Positions 1 to 7,650 of a DNA stretch of 64,000 bases are shown here, one piece after another. Made by a program: the position numbers and the translations under genes. The notes below the pieces were generated by a model. The model had not been told where the DNA came from, ran no database searches, and saw nothing but the letters and a program-made list of their open reading frames with translations. Position 1 is the first letter of the stretch. Each line of letters starts with the position of its first letter. The stretch is from NCEH01 sp002257205 (GTDB taxonomy: Bacteria; Pseudomonadota; Alphaproteobacteria; Rhizobiales; Xanthobacteraceae): assembly GCF_043195105.1 (NCBI RefSeq), contig NZ_JBAFWO010000001.1, one strand, 5' to 3'.

Positions 1-846
1 AAGACGCGGCCTCCGGGCAAGGCTCCTGTGGCGGAAGACAGGGCCTCGGCCGTGATCGCTATGACACTGAAGCCGCCGCCCCATGAGGCCACCCACTGGA
101 CCACGCGGGCCATGGCCAAGGTCGCGGGACTGGCGGTCTCCACAGTGCAGAAGATCTGGAAGGCCCATGGCCTGGCCCCGCATCGCTGGCGCCAGTTCAA
201 GCTCTCCAACGATCCCGCCTTTGCCGAGAAGCTCAACGACGTGGTCGGGCTCTATGTCAGCCCGCCGGCTCATGCCCTGGTGCTGAGCCTCGACGAGAAA
301 TCGCAGATCCAGGCGCTCGACCGCACCCAGCCCGGACTGCCGCTGAAGAAGGGCCGCGGCGCCACCCTGACCCACGACTACAAGCGCCATGGCACCACCA
401 CCCTGTTCGCCGCGCTTGATGTCCTGACCGGCGAGGTGTTCGCCCGCAACATGCAGCGCCATCGGCACCAGGAGTTCATCCGCTTCCTCAACGCCCTCGA
501 GCGCGACATCCCGCCCGGCAGGCTGGTCCACGTCATCCTCGACAACTATGCGGCCCACAAGCACGAGAAGGTGCGGGCCTGGCTTGATCGCCATCCGCGC
601 TGGACCTTCCACTTCACGCCGACGTCCAGCTCCTGGCTGAACGCGGTCGAGGGCTTCTTCGCCATCCTGACGCGCCGCCGGCTCCAGAATGGTGTCTTCC
701 GATCCGTCGTCGATCTCCAGGCCGCCATCAACCGATTCATCGGCGAACACAACCAGACCCCAAAACCCTTCATCTGGCGCGCCGATCCAGACGCCATCAT
801 CGCCGCACGGAACCGAGGGTTCCAAGCGTTGGAGTCAATCCACTAG
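1..846 (+). CDS. IS630-family transposase, 5' end cut by window edge
   Basis: This is a DDE transposase that would move its own IS element. The frame is open from base 1, so the GTG at 28 is probably internal and the true start lies outside the window. Counting from that GTG, the acidic triad is visible as D89 (SLDEKSQ), D172 (ILDNYAAHK) and E208 (NAVEGFF). The D-E spacing of 36 and the LNAVEGFF block are typical of IS630. A helix-turn-helix (AGLAVSTVQKIWKAHGL) precedes the catalytic core. The C-terminus looks intact and ends at a TAG. I could not define the right terminal inverted repeat in the 140 bases after the stop, so the element boundary is open. Confidence 0.88.
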   Translation, partial: KTRPPGKAPVAEDRASAVIAMTLKPPPHEATHWTTRAMAKVAGLAVSTVQKIWKAHGLAPHRWRQFKLSNDPAFAEKLNDVVGLYVSPPAHALVLSLDEKSQIQALDRTQPGLPLKKGRGATLTHDYKRHGTTTLFAALDVLTGEVFARNMQRHRHQEFIRFLNALERDIPPGRLVHVILDNYAAHKHEKVRAWLDRHPRWTFHFTPTSSSWLNAVEGFFAILTRRRLQNGVFRSVVDLQAAINRFIGEHNQTPKPFIWRADPDAIIAARNRGFQALESIH

Positions 847-987
847 CTCAATGCGGGAAACTAGGGAAATTGAGACATTTCCAAGGCATTTATGCGATAA
901 GCGCCCTTGGGTGCCAAGATGCCGGCTGCGCAGGACGGGCACGCCTTAGATGAATGCCACCACCCATGTTGCGCCGGGAGCAATCAC

Positions 988-1212
988 ATGAAGACTAGGG
1001 GATGGCTGGACGCAACGCTTGTCCGTATCGACGCCGCACTCAAAGACCCGCGCCGCGACGGATGGGATCTCGACTTCCTGAAAACCGTTCGTGACCTCAT
1101 GGTCCGCGAGGGCACCTCCACCTCACTTGCCGCCGACCAGGAGCAACGCCTAGATCGGATTTTGTCCCTGTCGCCGAACAGCGTGCTCTCGAACCGAGAG
1201 GGTCGATCATGA
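988..1212 (+). CDS. Small unknown protein, 74 aa
   Basis: I do not recognise this protein. I chose ATG 988 because a GGGAG motif sits about 8 bases upstream; the frame remains open further upstream but without a better ribosome binding site. It is charged and predicted mostly helical (WLDATLVRID, DLDFLKTVRDLMVREG), with no membrane segment or cysteine pair. It lies between the IS630 fragment and the convergent diguanylate cyclase gene, with 30 bases to the latter's stop. Confidence 0.5.
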   Translation: MKTRGWLDATLVRIDAALKDPRRDGWDLDFLKTVRDLMVREGTSTSLAADQEQRLDRILSLSPNSVLSNREGRS

Positions 1213-1242
1213 AGAGGGATGAGGCGCCGGCGCACAATACGC

Positions 1243-2736
1243 CTACGATCCCAGCACCACGCGATTGCGGCCTTCGCTCTTCGCTCGGTACAGGGCGGCA
1301 TCCGCAGCATCGATAAGCTGCCTCACAGGGGCGTCGCCATCTGGCACAACCGACACCACGCCAATGCTCACGGTAGAGCCAGGAACGCTGGAATTGCCGG
1401 GGTTATCGGTCGCCAAGGCAAAGCGAGATCGGATGGCTTCGGCGATCTGGAGGGCACCCTTTGCGGCGGTATCAGGCAACACCACTGCGAATTCTTCTCC
1501 ACCATACCGCGCGCCAAGATCGCCTGGCCGGCGGATCGAGCGGTCAATCACCTGCGCCAGCGTCTTTAGAACCTCGTCACCTCGGCCGTGGCCATATTTA
1601 TCGTTGAGTTCCTTAAACCGATCGGCGTCGATCATAAGCAGGGCCAAAGATGCGCCGGTGCGCTTTGCCCGCCTGCATTCCCGTGCGATCACCTCGTCGA
1701 AGCGCCTCCGATTGGCGAGGCCGGTCAGGGCATCGGTGATAACAAGACGAGCGAGGTCTGCCTCCGCCGTCGCGCGCCTGATCAACTCTCGTCGCAGCAG
1801 GATGCCAAGCGTCAACATCCCCAGGCAGCAGGCCGCGGCAATTGAGCCGATCACGGCGGCGCGTTGACGCCATCCTTCGAAAATGGTCCGCGTCGCGGCG
1901 GCCGCGATCACAATCATCGGCGTCCCGGCAACATGGGCAAACGTATAGAGCCGGTCTACGCCATCCAGGCTCGCCCGGCCCGAGAATGATCCGGATCCCA
2001 TGGCGCGGATTCGCAAGAAATTGGGACTGCTAGCAACATCGGTGCCCACGTCCCCGTTGCCGTCTTGCGAAGGCCGCCGCATGAGGATCTTGCCTTCGGT
2101 GTTCACCATCACCAAAGTGCCATTCTCCCCCATGTCGATTTGGGAAAAAAAGGTGCTGATGTAGGCGAGCCGAACCGCGATCATGATGATGCCGGCGAAA
2201 CTTCCATCGGGATTTGAGATCCTGCGGCTGACAGCAAAGCTGGGATCCCCGCCACGCAGACGGCTCTTGTAGGGCTGGCTCACGAAAAGGCCCGCCGTCG
2301 CCTTTTCTCGTTGGGCAATAAAATAATCGCGATCGGCAAAGTTTGCACGCCGGGCCTCACTGGAAGAGGAATCCGCGACGATCGTGCCTTCGCTGTCGAG
2401 GATGAGGATCGATCCGACAAAGTCCGTGCCCTGGGAAATCGCGGCCAGCATCCTGTGTTTCATAAACGGGGTGAACGAGGCGAACTCTGGATCGTTGAAG
2501 GCGTCGGCAGCAAGGCCGAGGGCGAACGAATAAAGCCGCATGTGCAGGTCGACATGCCCGACAATCCCCTGCAGCAGATTCTCGGACGCGCGCTGCGCAT
2601 TATCCTTTGCGTCCTCGCGTCCCTGCCAGAGCGTCAGCCCCACCAGAAGCGACACGACCAAGGATGCGACGATGGTGCCCGCGAGAACGAACTGAGCGCT
2701 CCGCGGCACGACCATCGGCTGGTCACGGACTTTCAC
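1243..2736 (-). CDS. Membrane diguanylate cyclase with extracytoplasmic sensor
   Basis: This 497-aa protein should make cyclic di-GMP from two GTP. I chose the GTG at 2736 because GGAGGGG precedes it; an in-frame extension upstream to 3045 reads like noncoding sequence. A transmembrane helix near residues 14-36 is followed by a periplasmic Cache/PDC-like sensor (about 50-285), a second membrane helix near 295-320 and a GGDEF domain (about 335-495). The active site is GGEEF at about 412, and an intact product-inhibition I-site RPGD lies exactly five residues before it. There is no EAL domain. It could be host DNA or prophage cargo, since the left prophage end is not located. Confidence 0.92.
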   Translation of the reverse strand: MKVRDQPMVVPRSAQFVLAGTIVASLVVSLLVGLTLWQGREDAKDNAQRASENLLQGIVGHVDLHMRLYSFALGLAADAFNDPEFASFTPFMKHRMLAAISQGTDFVGSILILDSEGTIVADSSSSEARRANFADRDYFIAQREKATAGLFVSQPYKSRLRGGDPSFAVSRRISNPDGSFAGIIMIAVRLAYISTFFSQIDMGENGTLVMVNTEGKILMRRPSQDGNGDVGTDVASSPNFLRIRAMGSGSFSGRASLDGVDRLYTFAHVAGTPMIVIAAAATRTIFEGWRQRAAVIGSIAAACCLGMLTLGILLRRELIRRATAEADLARLVITDALTGLANRRRFDEVIARECRRAKRTGASLALLMIDADRFKELNDKYGHGRGDEVLKTLAQVIDRSIRRPGDLGARYGGEEFAVVLPDTAAKGALQIAEAIRSRFALATDNPGNSSVPGSTVSIGVVSVVPDGDAPVRQLIDAADAALYRAKSEGRNRVVLGS

Positions 2737-3071
2737 AATTCCCCCCTCCGGCTGGGATCTTGGACGGTATTCAGGAGAAACAATACCGAGCGCATCTATA
2801 CATCTTTCGAAGGCGACTCTCGATAGTCGTGCCTCGGTGGTTGCGCGAGCGTTGCACACTAACTCGTGGCTGACTTCGCTCCGGTGCACTCCAAAAGGAT
2901 GTTCTTCGCGCGCCGGCACCCGGTGACGATGGAAACATGCCGCACATGGGCGGGCATCAAAAATCAATTCGCCCCGATTAAGGCTGCAATAATACCTTCG
3001 TTCCGGTGAAGTGTGCCAAAACGAAAGAGGTTCGGCGTGCGCCAAGCCATCGCCCAGGTTAAGATCCCCCC
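2737..3071. other. Intergenic stretch, no gene supported
   Basis: These 335 bases separate the diguanylate cyclase start from the tiny ORF at 3072. The frame of the cyclase continues through it without a stop, but the translation is unlike its domains and there is no good start signal. I searched it for a copy of the tRNA-Arg 3' end that would mark attL and found none. Confidence 0.4.
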
Positions 3072-3176
3072 ATGCCGCTGGAATATTATTTGATCATAGG
3101 TGCCGGGTTCACGATCGCTGCGCTCTGCATCTTTGCCGTGGTCTGGATTGTCGCCGAGTTGGATCGGCGGCAATGA
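3072..3176 (+). CDS. Tiny single-span membrane protein, 34 aa
   Basis: The ORF begins MPLEYYLIIGAGF and is almost entirely one hydrophobic helix, followed by a charged tail ending ELDRRQ. The composition strongly suggests an inner-membrane small protein, but the ribosome binding site is weak and I know no family. It lies just outside the leftmost recognisable prophage gene and is convergent with the lysis operon. Confidence 0.35.
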   Translation: MPLEYYLIIGAGFTIAALCIFAVVWIVAELDRRQ

Positions 3177-3279
3177 AAAGCACGGGTGGGCGGGGCGTAT
3201 GAACCAGGACGACCCGCTATCGGGTCGAGGCCATCGGGCCGGCCTTTAGCCACAGATCGTCCAATGAGCCATCATTGTG

Positions 3280-3660
3280 TCATGGGAACATGCGCCGCAG
3301 GAAGGCGCCGATCTCATGGGAAAAGGTGCTGACGAGCCACCAGAAGCCCCCGACGATGGTCGAAACGGCCACCCCCGCGAGCATTACCACCGCCCCTACC
3401 TTGTCCTTGAACAGTCCAAAGGCAACGGCCTTCCGTTCCAGATCCTCCACCCGGCCGGGAATCGCCTCCAGCCGGGCAAACTGGTTCGAGAGCCGGTCAA
3501 GTTTCTCCATCACGAGCCGGCGGTCTTTTCCGGCCTCGCTACGCTCTTCAGCCGCGAGACGCTCGATCGCCTCCAGGCGATCGCGCTGCCCTTCCTGGGT
3601 TGCGGCGATCTGGCCGAGCTGCTGCGCCATGGAGGCGGGGGCGGAAGGGCGCGCCGCCAT
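3280..3660 (-). CDS. Phage lysis-region protein, coiled coil with C-terminal membrane anchor
   Basis: This 126-aa protein is mostly a charged heptad-like helix (about 15-85, rich in R, E and L). One hydrophobic segment follows at about 92-112 (VGAVVMLAGVAVSTIVGGFWWLV), then a short basic C-terminus. Its ATG overlaps the stop of the o-spanin gene, so it is the last gene of the lysis cassette. The shape suits a membrane-anchored accessory lysis or holin-like protein, but I cannot assign a family. Confidence 0.6.
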   Translation of the reverse strand: MAARPSAPASMAQQLGQIAATQEGQRDRLEAIERLAAEERSEAGKDRRLVMEKLDRLSNQFARLEAIPGRVEDLERKAVAFGLFKDKVGAVVMLAGVAVSTIVGGFWWLVSTFSHEIGAFLRRMFP

Positions 3661-3968
3661 CAGGGCGTCGCCTGCGCGAGCGCCGCTGCAATCGCCTCTG
3701 CCTGCGCATCATAAAGCGCGAGCAGCCGCTTGCCGCAATCGGACTTCGATTCCTCGGAGAGGCGCAGCCGGCCGATCAGGCTCACCACCTCCCGCGACGA
3801 TATGGCCCCCTTTCCAGGAGGCCGCGCCACCAGGTCATCGAAGCACCGGCGAATATCGGCCGGGACTTCAGCGAGCCGAAGCTCCGGCCGCGGGCCAGAG
3901 GCTCCGCACGCCATCAGCAGTAGCGGCGTCAAGACAATCACCGTCAGGCGTGCGGGCTTCCAGGGCAT
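3660..3968 (-). CDS. Rz1-like outer-membrane spanin lipoprotein
   Basis: The 102-aa product begins with basic residues and a hydrophobic segment, followed by a lipobox (LLMAC, cysteine near residue 21). It should therefore be lipidated and sorted to the outer membrane, where o-spanins help disrupt the envelope at lysis. Its first 101 bases overlap the end of the i-spanin gene in another frame, the classic Rz/Rz1 embedding. It is longer than lambda Rz1 and lacks an obvious proline-rich stretch, so the assignment rests on lipobox, overlap and position. Confidence 0.68.
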   Translation of the reverse strand: MPWKPARLTVIVLTPLLLMACGASGPRPELRLAEVPADIRRCFDDLVARPPGKGAISSREVVSLIGRLRLSEESKSDCGKRLLALYDAQAEAIAAALAQATP

Positions 3969-4317
3969 GGATCTTGTCCTCGAGGGTGCGGCGGGCGGTG
4001 ATGGCGGCGGCGGCGCGTTCGGAATCGGCGGCGAGCGCAGCGGCCTGGGCGTGCAGGAAGGTGATCTGTTGCTCGGCGCGGCGCAGGCTGTCGCGCAAGG
4101 CGGCCTCCTCGCTCACAGCCTGGGCGGAGCCGACGCCCGCGAGCCAGCCGGCCACCAGAAGCCCGGCCGCGCCGGCGCATTGCACCAAGCGCCCATGGGG
4201 CACCAATGGCACGAAGCCATAGACAATGGCGCCGGCGGCCAGAAGGCCGAGCGTGCCGGCGCCGAACGACACAGCCCAGGCAGGCAGCAGCGCGAGAATC
4301 CACGCGATCAAGGTCAT
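3868..4317 (-). CDS. Rz-like inner-membrane spanin
   Basis: This 149-aa protein has N-terminal hydrophobic segments (about 4-60) followed by a coiled-coil stretch around residues 68-120 (alternating acidic and basic residues with regular L, A and I). That matches an i-spanin anchored in the inner membrane and reaching into the periplasm. The C-terminal 101 bases overlap the lipoprotein gene, its likely partner. Its ATG overlaps the stop of the holin-like gene as ATGA, indicating translational coupling. The N-terminus has more hydrophobic sequence than most Rz proteins. Confidence 0.62.
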   Translation of the reverse strand: MTLIAWILALLPAWAVSFGAGTLGLLAAGAIVYGFVPLVPHGRLVQCAGAAGLLVAGWLAGVGSAQAVSEEAALRDSLRRAEQQITFLHAQAAALAADSERAAAAITARRTLEDKIHALEARTPDGDCLDAATADGVRSLWPAAGASAR

Positions 4318-4628
4318 GTGGGAGGGCCGTCCTCGGGCGGATTGTCGGAAGAATCGCTCGGCGCGCCACGGCGGCGCCCCAGCACGCGGCCGAACACCAT
4401 GGTGTTGCGGTCATCCCAGGCGGCGCCGAACACATAGGCGCCGATGGTGGAGCCGGCGAGCAGCAGCACGCCGCTGGCGATCGTGCCTGCCAGATCCGTG
4501 TCCTGGCCCCAGCCGGTGAGGTAGATGACCTCCCCGGCGCAGAACAACAGCGTGCCGATGATGATGCGCCGGCGGATCTCCCAATGGGAGCCCGAGAAGA
4601 CGGGCGCCGGCGCCCGCCGGCGGGTCAC
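4314..4628 (-). CDS. Holin-like two-span membrane protein
   Basis: This 104-aa protein starts at a GTG that overlaps the endolysin stop (GTGA). It has two hydrophobic segments, at about 22-39 and 46-68, flanked by arginines, and ends in an acidic, proline-rich soluble tail. Small size, two spans and a position between endolysin and spanins fit a holin that permeabilises the inner membrane. I do not recognise a specific holin family, so the name is by context. Confidence 0.6.
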   Translation of the reverse strand: MTRRRAPAPVFSGSHWEIRRRIIIGTLLFCAGEVIYLTGWGQDTDLAGTIASGVLLLAGSTIGAYVFGAAWDDRNTMVFGRVLGRRRGAPSDSSDNPPEDGPPT

Positions 4629-5119
4629 GCCTCGTTGCGCGACGGCGCGCCGGTGCGGGTCAGCATGACGCGCGCGCCGGGCGTGCCGCCGCCGTTGGGC
4701 CAGCGGATCGCGTCCAGGCGGCTTTTTTCCACCCGGGTGACGGTCACCGCGTCGCTCTGGTTGCCGCCGAGCACGTGGAAGCAGTCGGCATCCTCTCCGA
4801 CATAAAATCCGACGTGGCCACCGCCCGGCCGGCGGAAGGTGAGAATCGCGCCTGGCGCACCGTTGCGCAGCGCGGAGCCGAAATCCGACCATTGCAGGGC
4901 GCCGAGCGGGTTCTTGGGGATGTCCCTGAAGCCGCTCAGGGTCATGACGTGGGCGACGAACAGACCACACCAGGGGATGGCATCGCCGGTGAAATACCCG
5001 GCGATCCAGCCACCGAGGCGTTTCGCCCATCCCATGATCGCGGCTGTGTTGCCGCTGCCGGGGGTTTCCTTCGTGCCCAAAAGGGCGCGCGCGTTCGCAA
5101 GCCAGACAGGATCGGCCAT
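4625..5119 (-). CDS. Phage endolysin, CHAP/NlpC-like cysteine peptidase (TIGR02594 type)
   Basis: This 164-aa protein should cut peptidoglycan cross-links during lysis. The putative nucleophile lies in IPWCGLFVAHVM (Cys near 53) and the histidine in GGHVGFYVG, in the order typical of the TIGR02594 family. I chose ATG 5119, with GGAGAAG seven bases upstream, over a longer reading. There is no signal peptide, so release depends on the holin. The gene heads a lysis cassette of five overlapping genes and sits just downstream of a rho-independent terminator, implying readthrough or its own promoter. Confidence 0.82.
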   Translation of the reverse strand: MADPVWLANARALLGTKETPGSGNTAAIMGWAKRLGGWIAGYFTGDAIPWCGLFVAHVMTLSGFRDIPKNPLGALQWSDFGSALRNGAPGAILTFRRPGGGHVGFYVGEDADCFHVLGGNQSDAVTVTRVEKSRLDAIRWPNGGGTPGARVMLTRTGAPSRNEA

Positions 5120-5144
5120 TGGTCTTCTCCGGTGATGTGGACAC

Positions 5145-5168
5145 AAAAAAGCCGCCTCAGCTGGCGGC
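5145..5168 (-). terminator. Rho-independent terminator between tail and lysis genes
   Basis: On the minus strand a GCCGCC/GGCGGC stem with a six-base loop is followed by six T residues. It lies after the tail-fibre genes and before the endolysin, so it would stop late transcripts before the lysis cassette unless they are antiterminated. Confidence 0.72.
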
Positions 5169-5345
5169 ATGGATGCAACTCTTGGATGGTGTTACGCTAC
5201 GTTCGCGCTTCCGATTTCCCCCGCTTCGGACACGCTTGGGCTGGGCGGCATCCCCCGTGCCGCTCAGCCCGCTCACTCCATCGTCGGGGTATCGCTGCGC
5301 CAGCGCCGCATGCGATAATGTATGCAGAGGAAGGCCGGGGGGCGC

Positions 5346-5591
5346 ATGCGGTTCATTTCAGAGGTGCTCGCGCGCGCCGCGACTCTGACGTTCCTACTGG
5401 GCGCGGCCTTGCTGTCGATCGCCTTCATCCTTGCCGCCGGATGCACAGTGTTTGCCGTCATCAATGGCGCGAGCCTGGAGACTGCAGTGATGGTCGGCTT
5501 CGACGCGCTCTTCAAATGTGTGATCGCTGCGGTTGTGCTTCTGGTGATTTCCGCCGGGTTACGCGGGATCACCGAGGCGTCTGAAAGGTGA
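5346..5591 (+). CDS. Two-span membrane protein encoded against the late operon
   Basis: The 81-aa product has two long hydrophobic helices (about 10-35 and 48-75) separated by a short loop, and almost no soluble part. ATG 5346 follows a purine-rich AGGAAGG and GGGGGG stretch; a start at 5322 is possible. It is the only plus-strand gene within the 28-kb late region and is convergent with the small gene at 5602. Isolated, oppositely oriented membrane genes in prophages are often expressed in the lysogen, for example for superinfection exclusion, but nothing in the sequence proves that here. Confidence 0.6.
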   Translation: MRFISEVLARAATLTFLLGAALLSIAFILAAGCTVFAVINGASLETAVMVGFDALFKCVIAAVVLLVISAGLRGITEASER

Positions 5592-5601
5592 CCTCTCACC
5601 G

Positions 5602-5826
5602 TCAATCGCCTGGCGGCTGCCACTCGGCATCCGCCACCGGCCGCACGGGCATGGTGGCGAGCACCTCGCGATGCATCGCGTGCTCGGGTGCCGTCCCGCA
5701 GACCTCCGGCAGGATCCAGCCCGATCCGTCCAGCAATGGCACCGGGTCGAGCCCATAGCCGGGCGATGTCGGCCCGCGCACGATGGCGGCGGTGGCGGCG
5801 TCGAGGATTAGATATTGTCCGGTCAT
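5602..5826 (-). CDS. Small tail-module protein, 74 aa
   Basis: I do not recognise a family. The start ATG overlaps the stop of the fibre gene (ATGA), so it is translationally coupled to it. It begins MTGQYLILDAATAAIV, is soluble and proline-rich, and is the last gene before the convergent membrane gene. By position it may be a small accessory of the last tail fibre. Confidence 0.5.
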   Translation of the reverse strand: MTGQYLILDAATAAIVRGPTSPGYGLDPVPLLDGSGWILPEVCGTAPEHAMHREVLATMPVRPVADAEWQPPGD

Positions 5827-7241
5827 GACGCCGCTCCGAGCATCGCGGCCAACCCGCGATAGAGTGCCAGATGCTGCGCCGCCGTCATGGACGCGCCTGC
5901 AAATGCCGCCGAGACCTGCCCCGGATAGTAGGTGCCAACATTGCGCCCCACCCACAGCTCCGTTGTCATAGCCGACGAGGCTGCGGCGCTCGCCCCGATG
6001 GACGCACCGTTTCGGTAGAGTTGCAGGGCGTTGGCGGCGCTGCGATTGCCTACCGTCAGTCCGAGGGATGTCGTGGCGCCAGGCACTGTCAACGAGACGT
6101 TGCTGTGCACCCGGCAGTAGGTCGTGTTGACGTCGGAGCGCGGCACGACGGGGATGCTGGACACCGTCGCACCGAGAACAGAGTTGGGGGTAATGGTCTC
6201 GCTGGAGACCCAGGCGCCATAGGTCGCGCTGTTGAGCGACGCTCTGGTGAAATCGAAACTCGGATCGGCGACCGTATCCAGATAGGTCGTCCCGCCGCCC
6301 ACAAATCCGCCAGGCGCGCCGGGCGCCCACGCCGCCCATGTCGGGTTGTTCATTTCCGCGAGGTCGAACCGTGCGAGCGTCTGCACCTGAGACGCCGCCG
6401 CCCCGCTGGTGGGGATGTAATTGCCCGGCACGTCCATGCGCACCAGTTGAGGCAGGCCGATCCGCAGGGTGAGGTCGATGGCGCCGGTGCCGTGCCCAAT
6501 TTCCAGCGCCGGCACCACAAAGGCCGCCGTTGCGCCCGTCAGGACGCGCGTGCCGGAAACGCGCGTCAGCGTCGAGGTGAGCGCGATGGATAGCGCCGGA
6601 ATGACATTATAGTCTGTCGCAACTGCCGCGTTCGAAGCGTTATATTCGGTATAATTAACCCGGGTGAGGGTCGTGCCGTCCAGCGAACCTCCAATCAACG
6701 CCAGATAGAGCGAGACCGTCATGCGGCTGCCAACGACGCCGGGGCAGGCGTTGGTGGACGATAGCGGAATGCCTATGCCGCTGGCCGAAGCCGGCGTGCC
6801 TGAGAACCGAACGTCGATATAACGCATGCCGTTGACCGTGCCCACGCCAACGACTTGGCGCGTGATCCCGCCGACCATGAACACCGAGGCCCACCCGGTC
6901 GGCATGGTACCGGGAGCGCCGGCGGCGGCGCCGACCATCTCCCCGTTGGGCAGGAGGTTGGTCACCGTGCCGGTCCACGGCACGAGATTGAGCCGGGCAG
7001 AGTATTGGCTATAGGAGCCAGTGACCCACAGCGCGTCCAGCTGGTCTAGCACCCCGTCAGCCCGGTAGATGCGCGCGCCAGCGTCCAGGCGCTGCACGAA
7101 ATCACCCGGCGGCGCCTGCATCCGGCCGAGGGCGGCAGCGGCCCAGGCGTCCAGGCCGAGCGGATGGGTCAGGATGTTCACATTACTCATCCGGCGGAAC
7201 TGCGGGCTGCCATCGGCGAGACCTCGTGGACCGATGATCAT
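5823..7241 (-). CDS. Tail fibre or receptor-binding protein, 472 aa
   Basis: ATG 7241 lies three bases after the preceding stop; a much longer upstream reading overlaps another gene and is rejected. The N-terminus (SPQFRRMSNVNILTHP, GDFVQRLDAGARIYRADGV) is followed by beta-rich, Ser/Thr/Gly-rich sequence with two jelly-roll or LamG-like stretches (about 75-240 and 270-450). The end, MTAAQHLALYRGLAAMLGAA, is typical of such phage fibre proteins. It most likely contacts the cell surface. No catalytic motif was seen. Confidence 0.65.
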   Translation of the reverse strand: MIIGPRGLADGSPQFRRMSNVNILTHPLGLDAWAAAALGRMQAPPGDFVQRLDAGARIYRADGVLDQLDALWVTGSYSQYSARLNLVPWTGTVTNLLPNGEMVGAAAGAPGTMPTGWASVFMVGGITRQVVGVGTVNGMRYIDVRFSGTPASASGIGIPLSSTNACPGVVGSRMTVSLYLALIGGSLDGTTLTRVNYTEYNASNAAVATDYNVIPALSIALTSTLTRVSGTRVLTGATAAFVVPALEIGHGTGAIDLTLRIGLPQLVRMDVPGNYIPTSGAAASQVQTLARFDLAEMNNPTWAAWAPGAPGGFVGGGTTYLDTVADPSFDFTRASLNSATYGAWVSSETITPNSVLGATVSSIPVVPRSDVNTTYCRVHSNVSLTVPGATTSLGLTVGNRSAANALQLYRNGASIGASAAASSAMTTELWVGRNVGTYYPGQVSAAFAGASMTAAQHLALYRGLAAMLGAAS

Positions 7242-7243
7242 GA

Positions 7244-7618
7244 TCAGCCCCGCGCCTTGAGCGGCATAGCCCCAACATTGGCCGAGCCCGTCGCCGCCAT
7301 CGCGTAAACCGCCACGCCGGCTTTCACTGGTACGATCTCGGCGCCCGCGGTGATGCGGATGGATGCACCATTGGCCGCCGCGGCGCCGCCGGCGGTGTTG
7401 ACGAAAATGGTCGCGTCCGTGTCGATCCGCACCCACTTGCAGCCCGTCGGCGGGGCGATGATCTGGGCGTTGGCGGTCACCGCTACGCGCACACCGCGCG
7501 CGGTGTCGAAGTCGGGATCTTGATCCGGCGGCAGCTTCACGGTGCTCTCGGATTCTTCGTCTACCCCGATCACGAAGACGGGCGTGCCGATCATGCCCCG
7601 GCTGTTTGGATTGCTCAT
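7244..7618 (-). CDS. Small tail-module protein, paralog of the 8710 gene
   Basis: This 124-aa protein opens with SNPNSRGMIGTPVFVIG, closely matching the opening of the gene at 8710 (SNPSGMIAAPVYVIG). Both then run as beta-rich domains of similar length that end in a hydrophobic strand. A GGAGG motif precedes ATG 7618. Each paralog directly precedes one surface-interaction gene, suggesting a duplicated fibre-attachment or capping unit. The biochemical role is unknown. Confidence 0.6.
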   Translation of the reverse strand: MSNPNSRGMIGTPVFVIGVDEESESTVKLPPDQDPDFDTARGVRVAVTANAQIIAPPTGCKWVRIDTDATIFVNTAGGAAAANGASIRITAGAEIVPVKAGVAVYAMAATGSANVGAMPLKARG

Positions 7619-7650
7619 GTGTGCCTCCGTGCGGCTGATAGGGGGTGCTG

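Noticed and set aside
2737..3045. Longer start for the diguanylate cyclase
   Set aside because: The extra 103 residues are Cys/His/Arg-rich noise before a normal membrane-helix start, while GTG 2736 has GGAGGGG upstream.
4629..5144. Long minus-strand frame upstream of the holin-like gene
   Set aside because: It overlaps the endolysin in another frame and is arginine-rich without domain signs; the GTG overlapping the endolysin stop is the sensible start.
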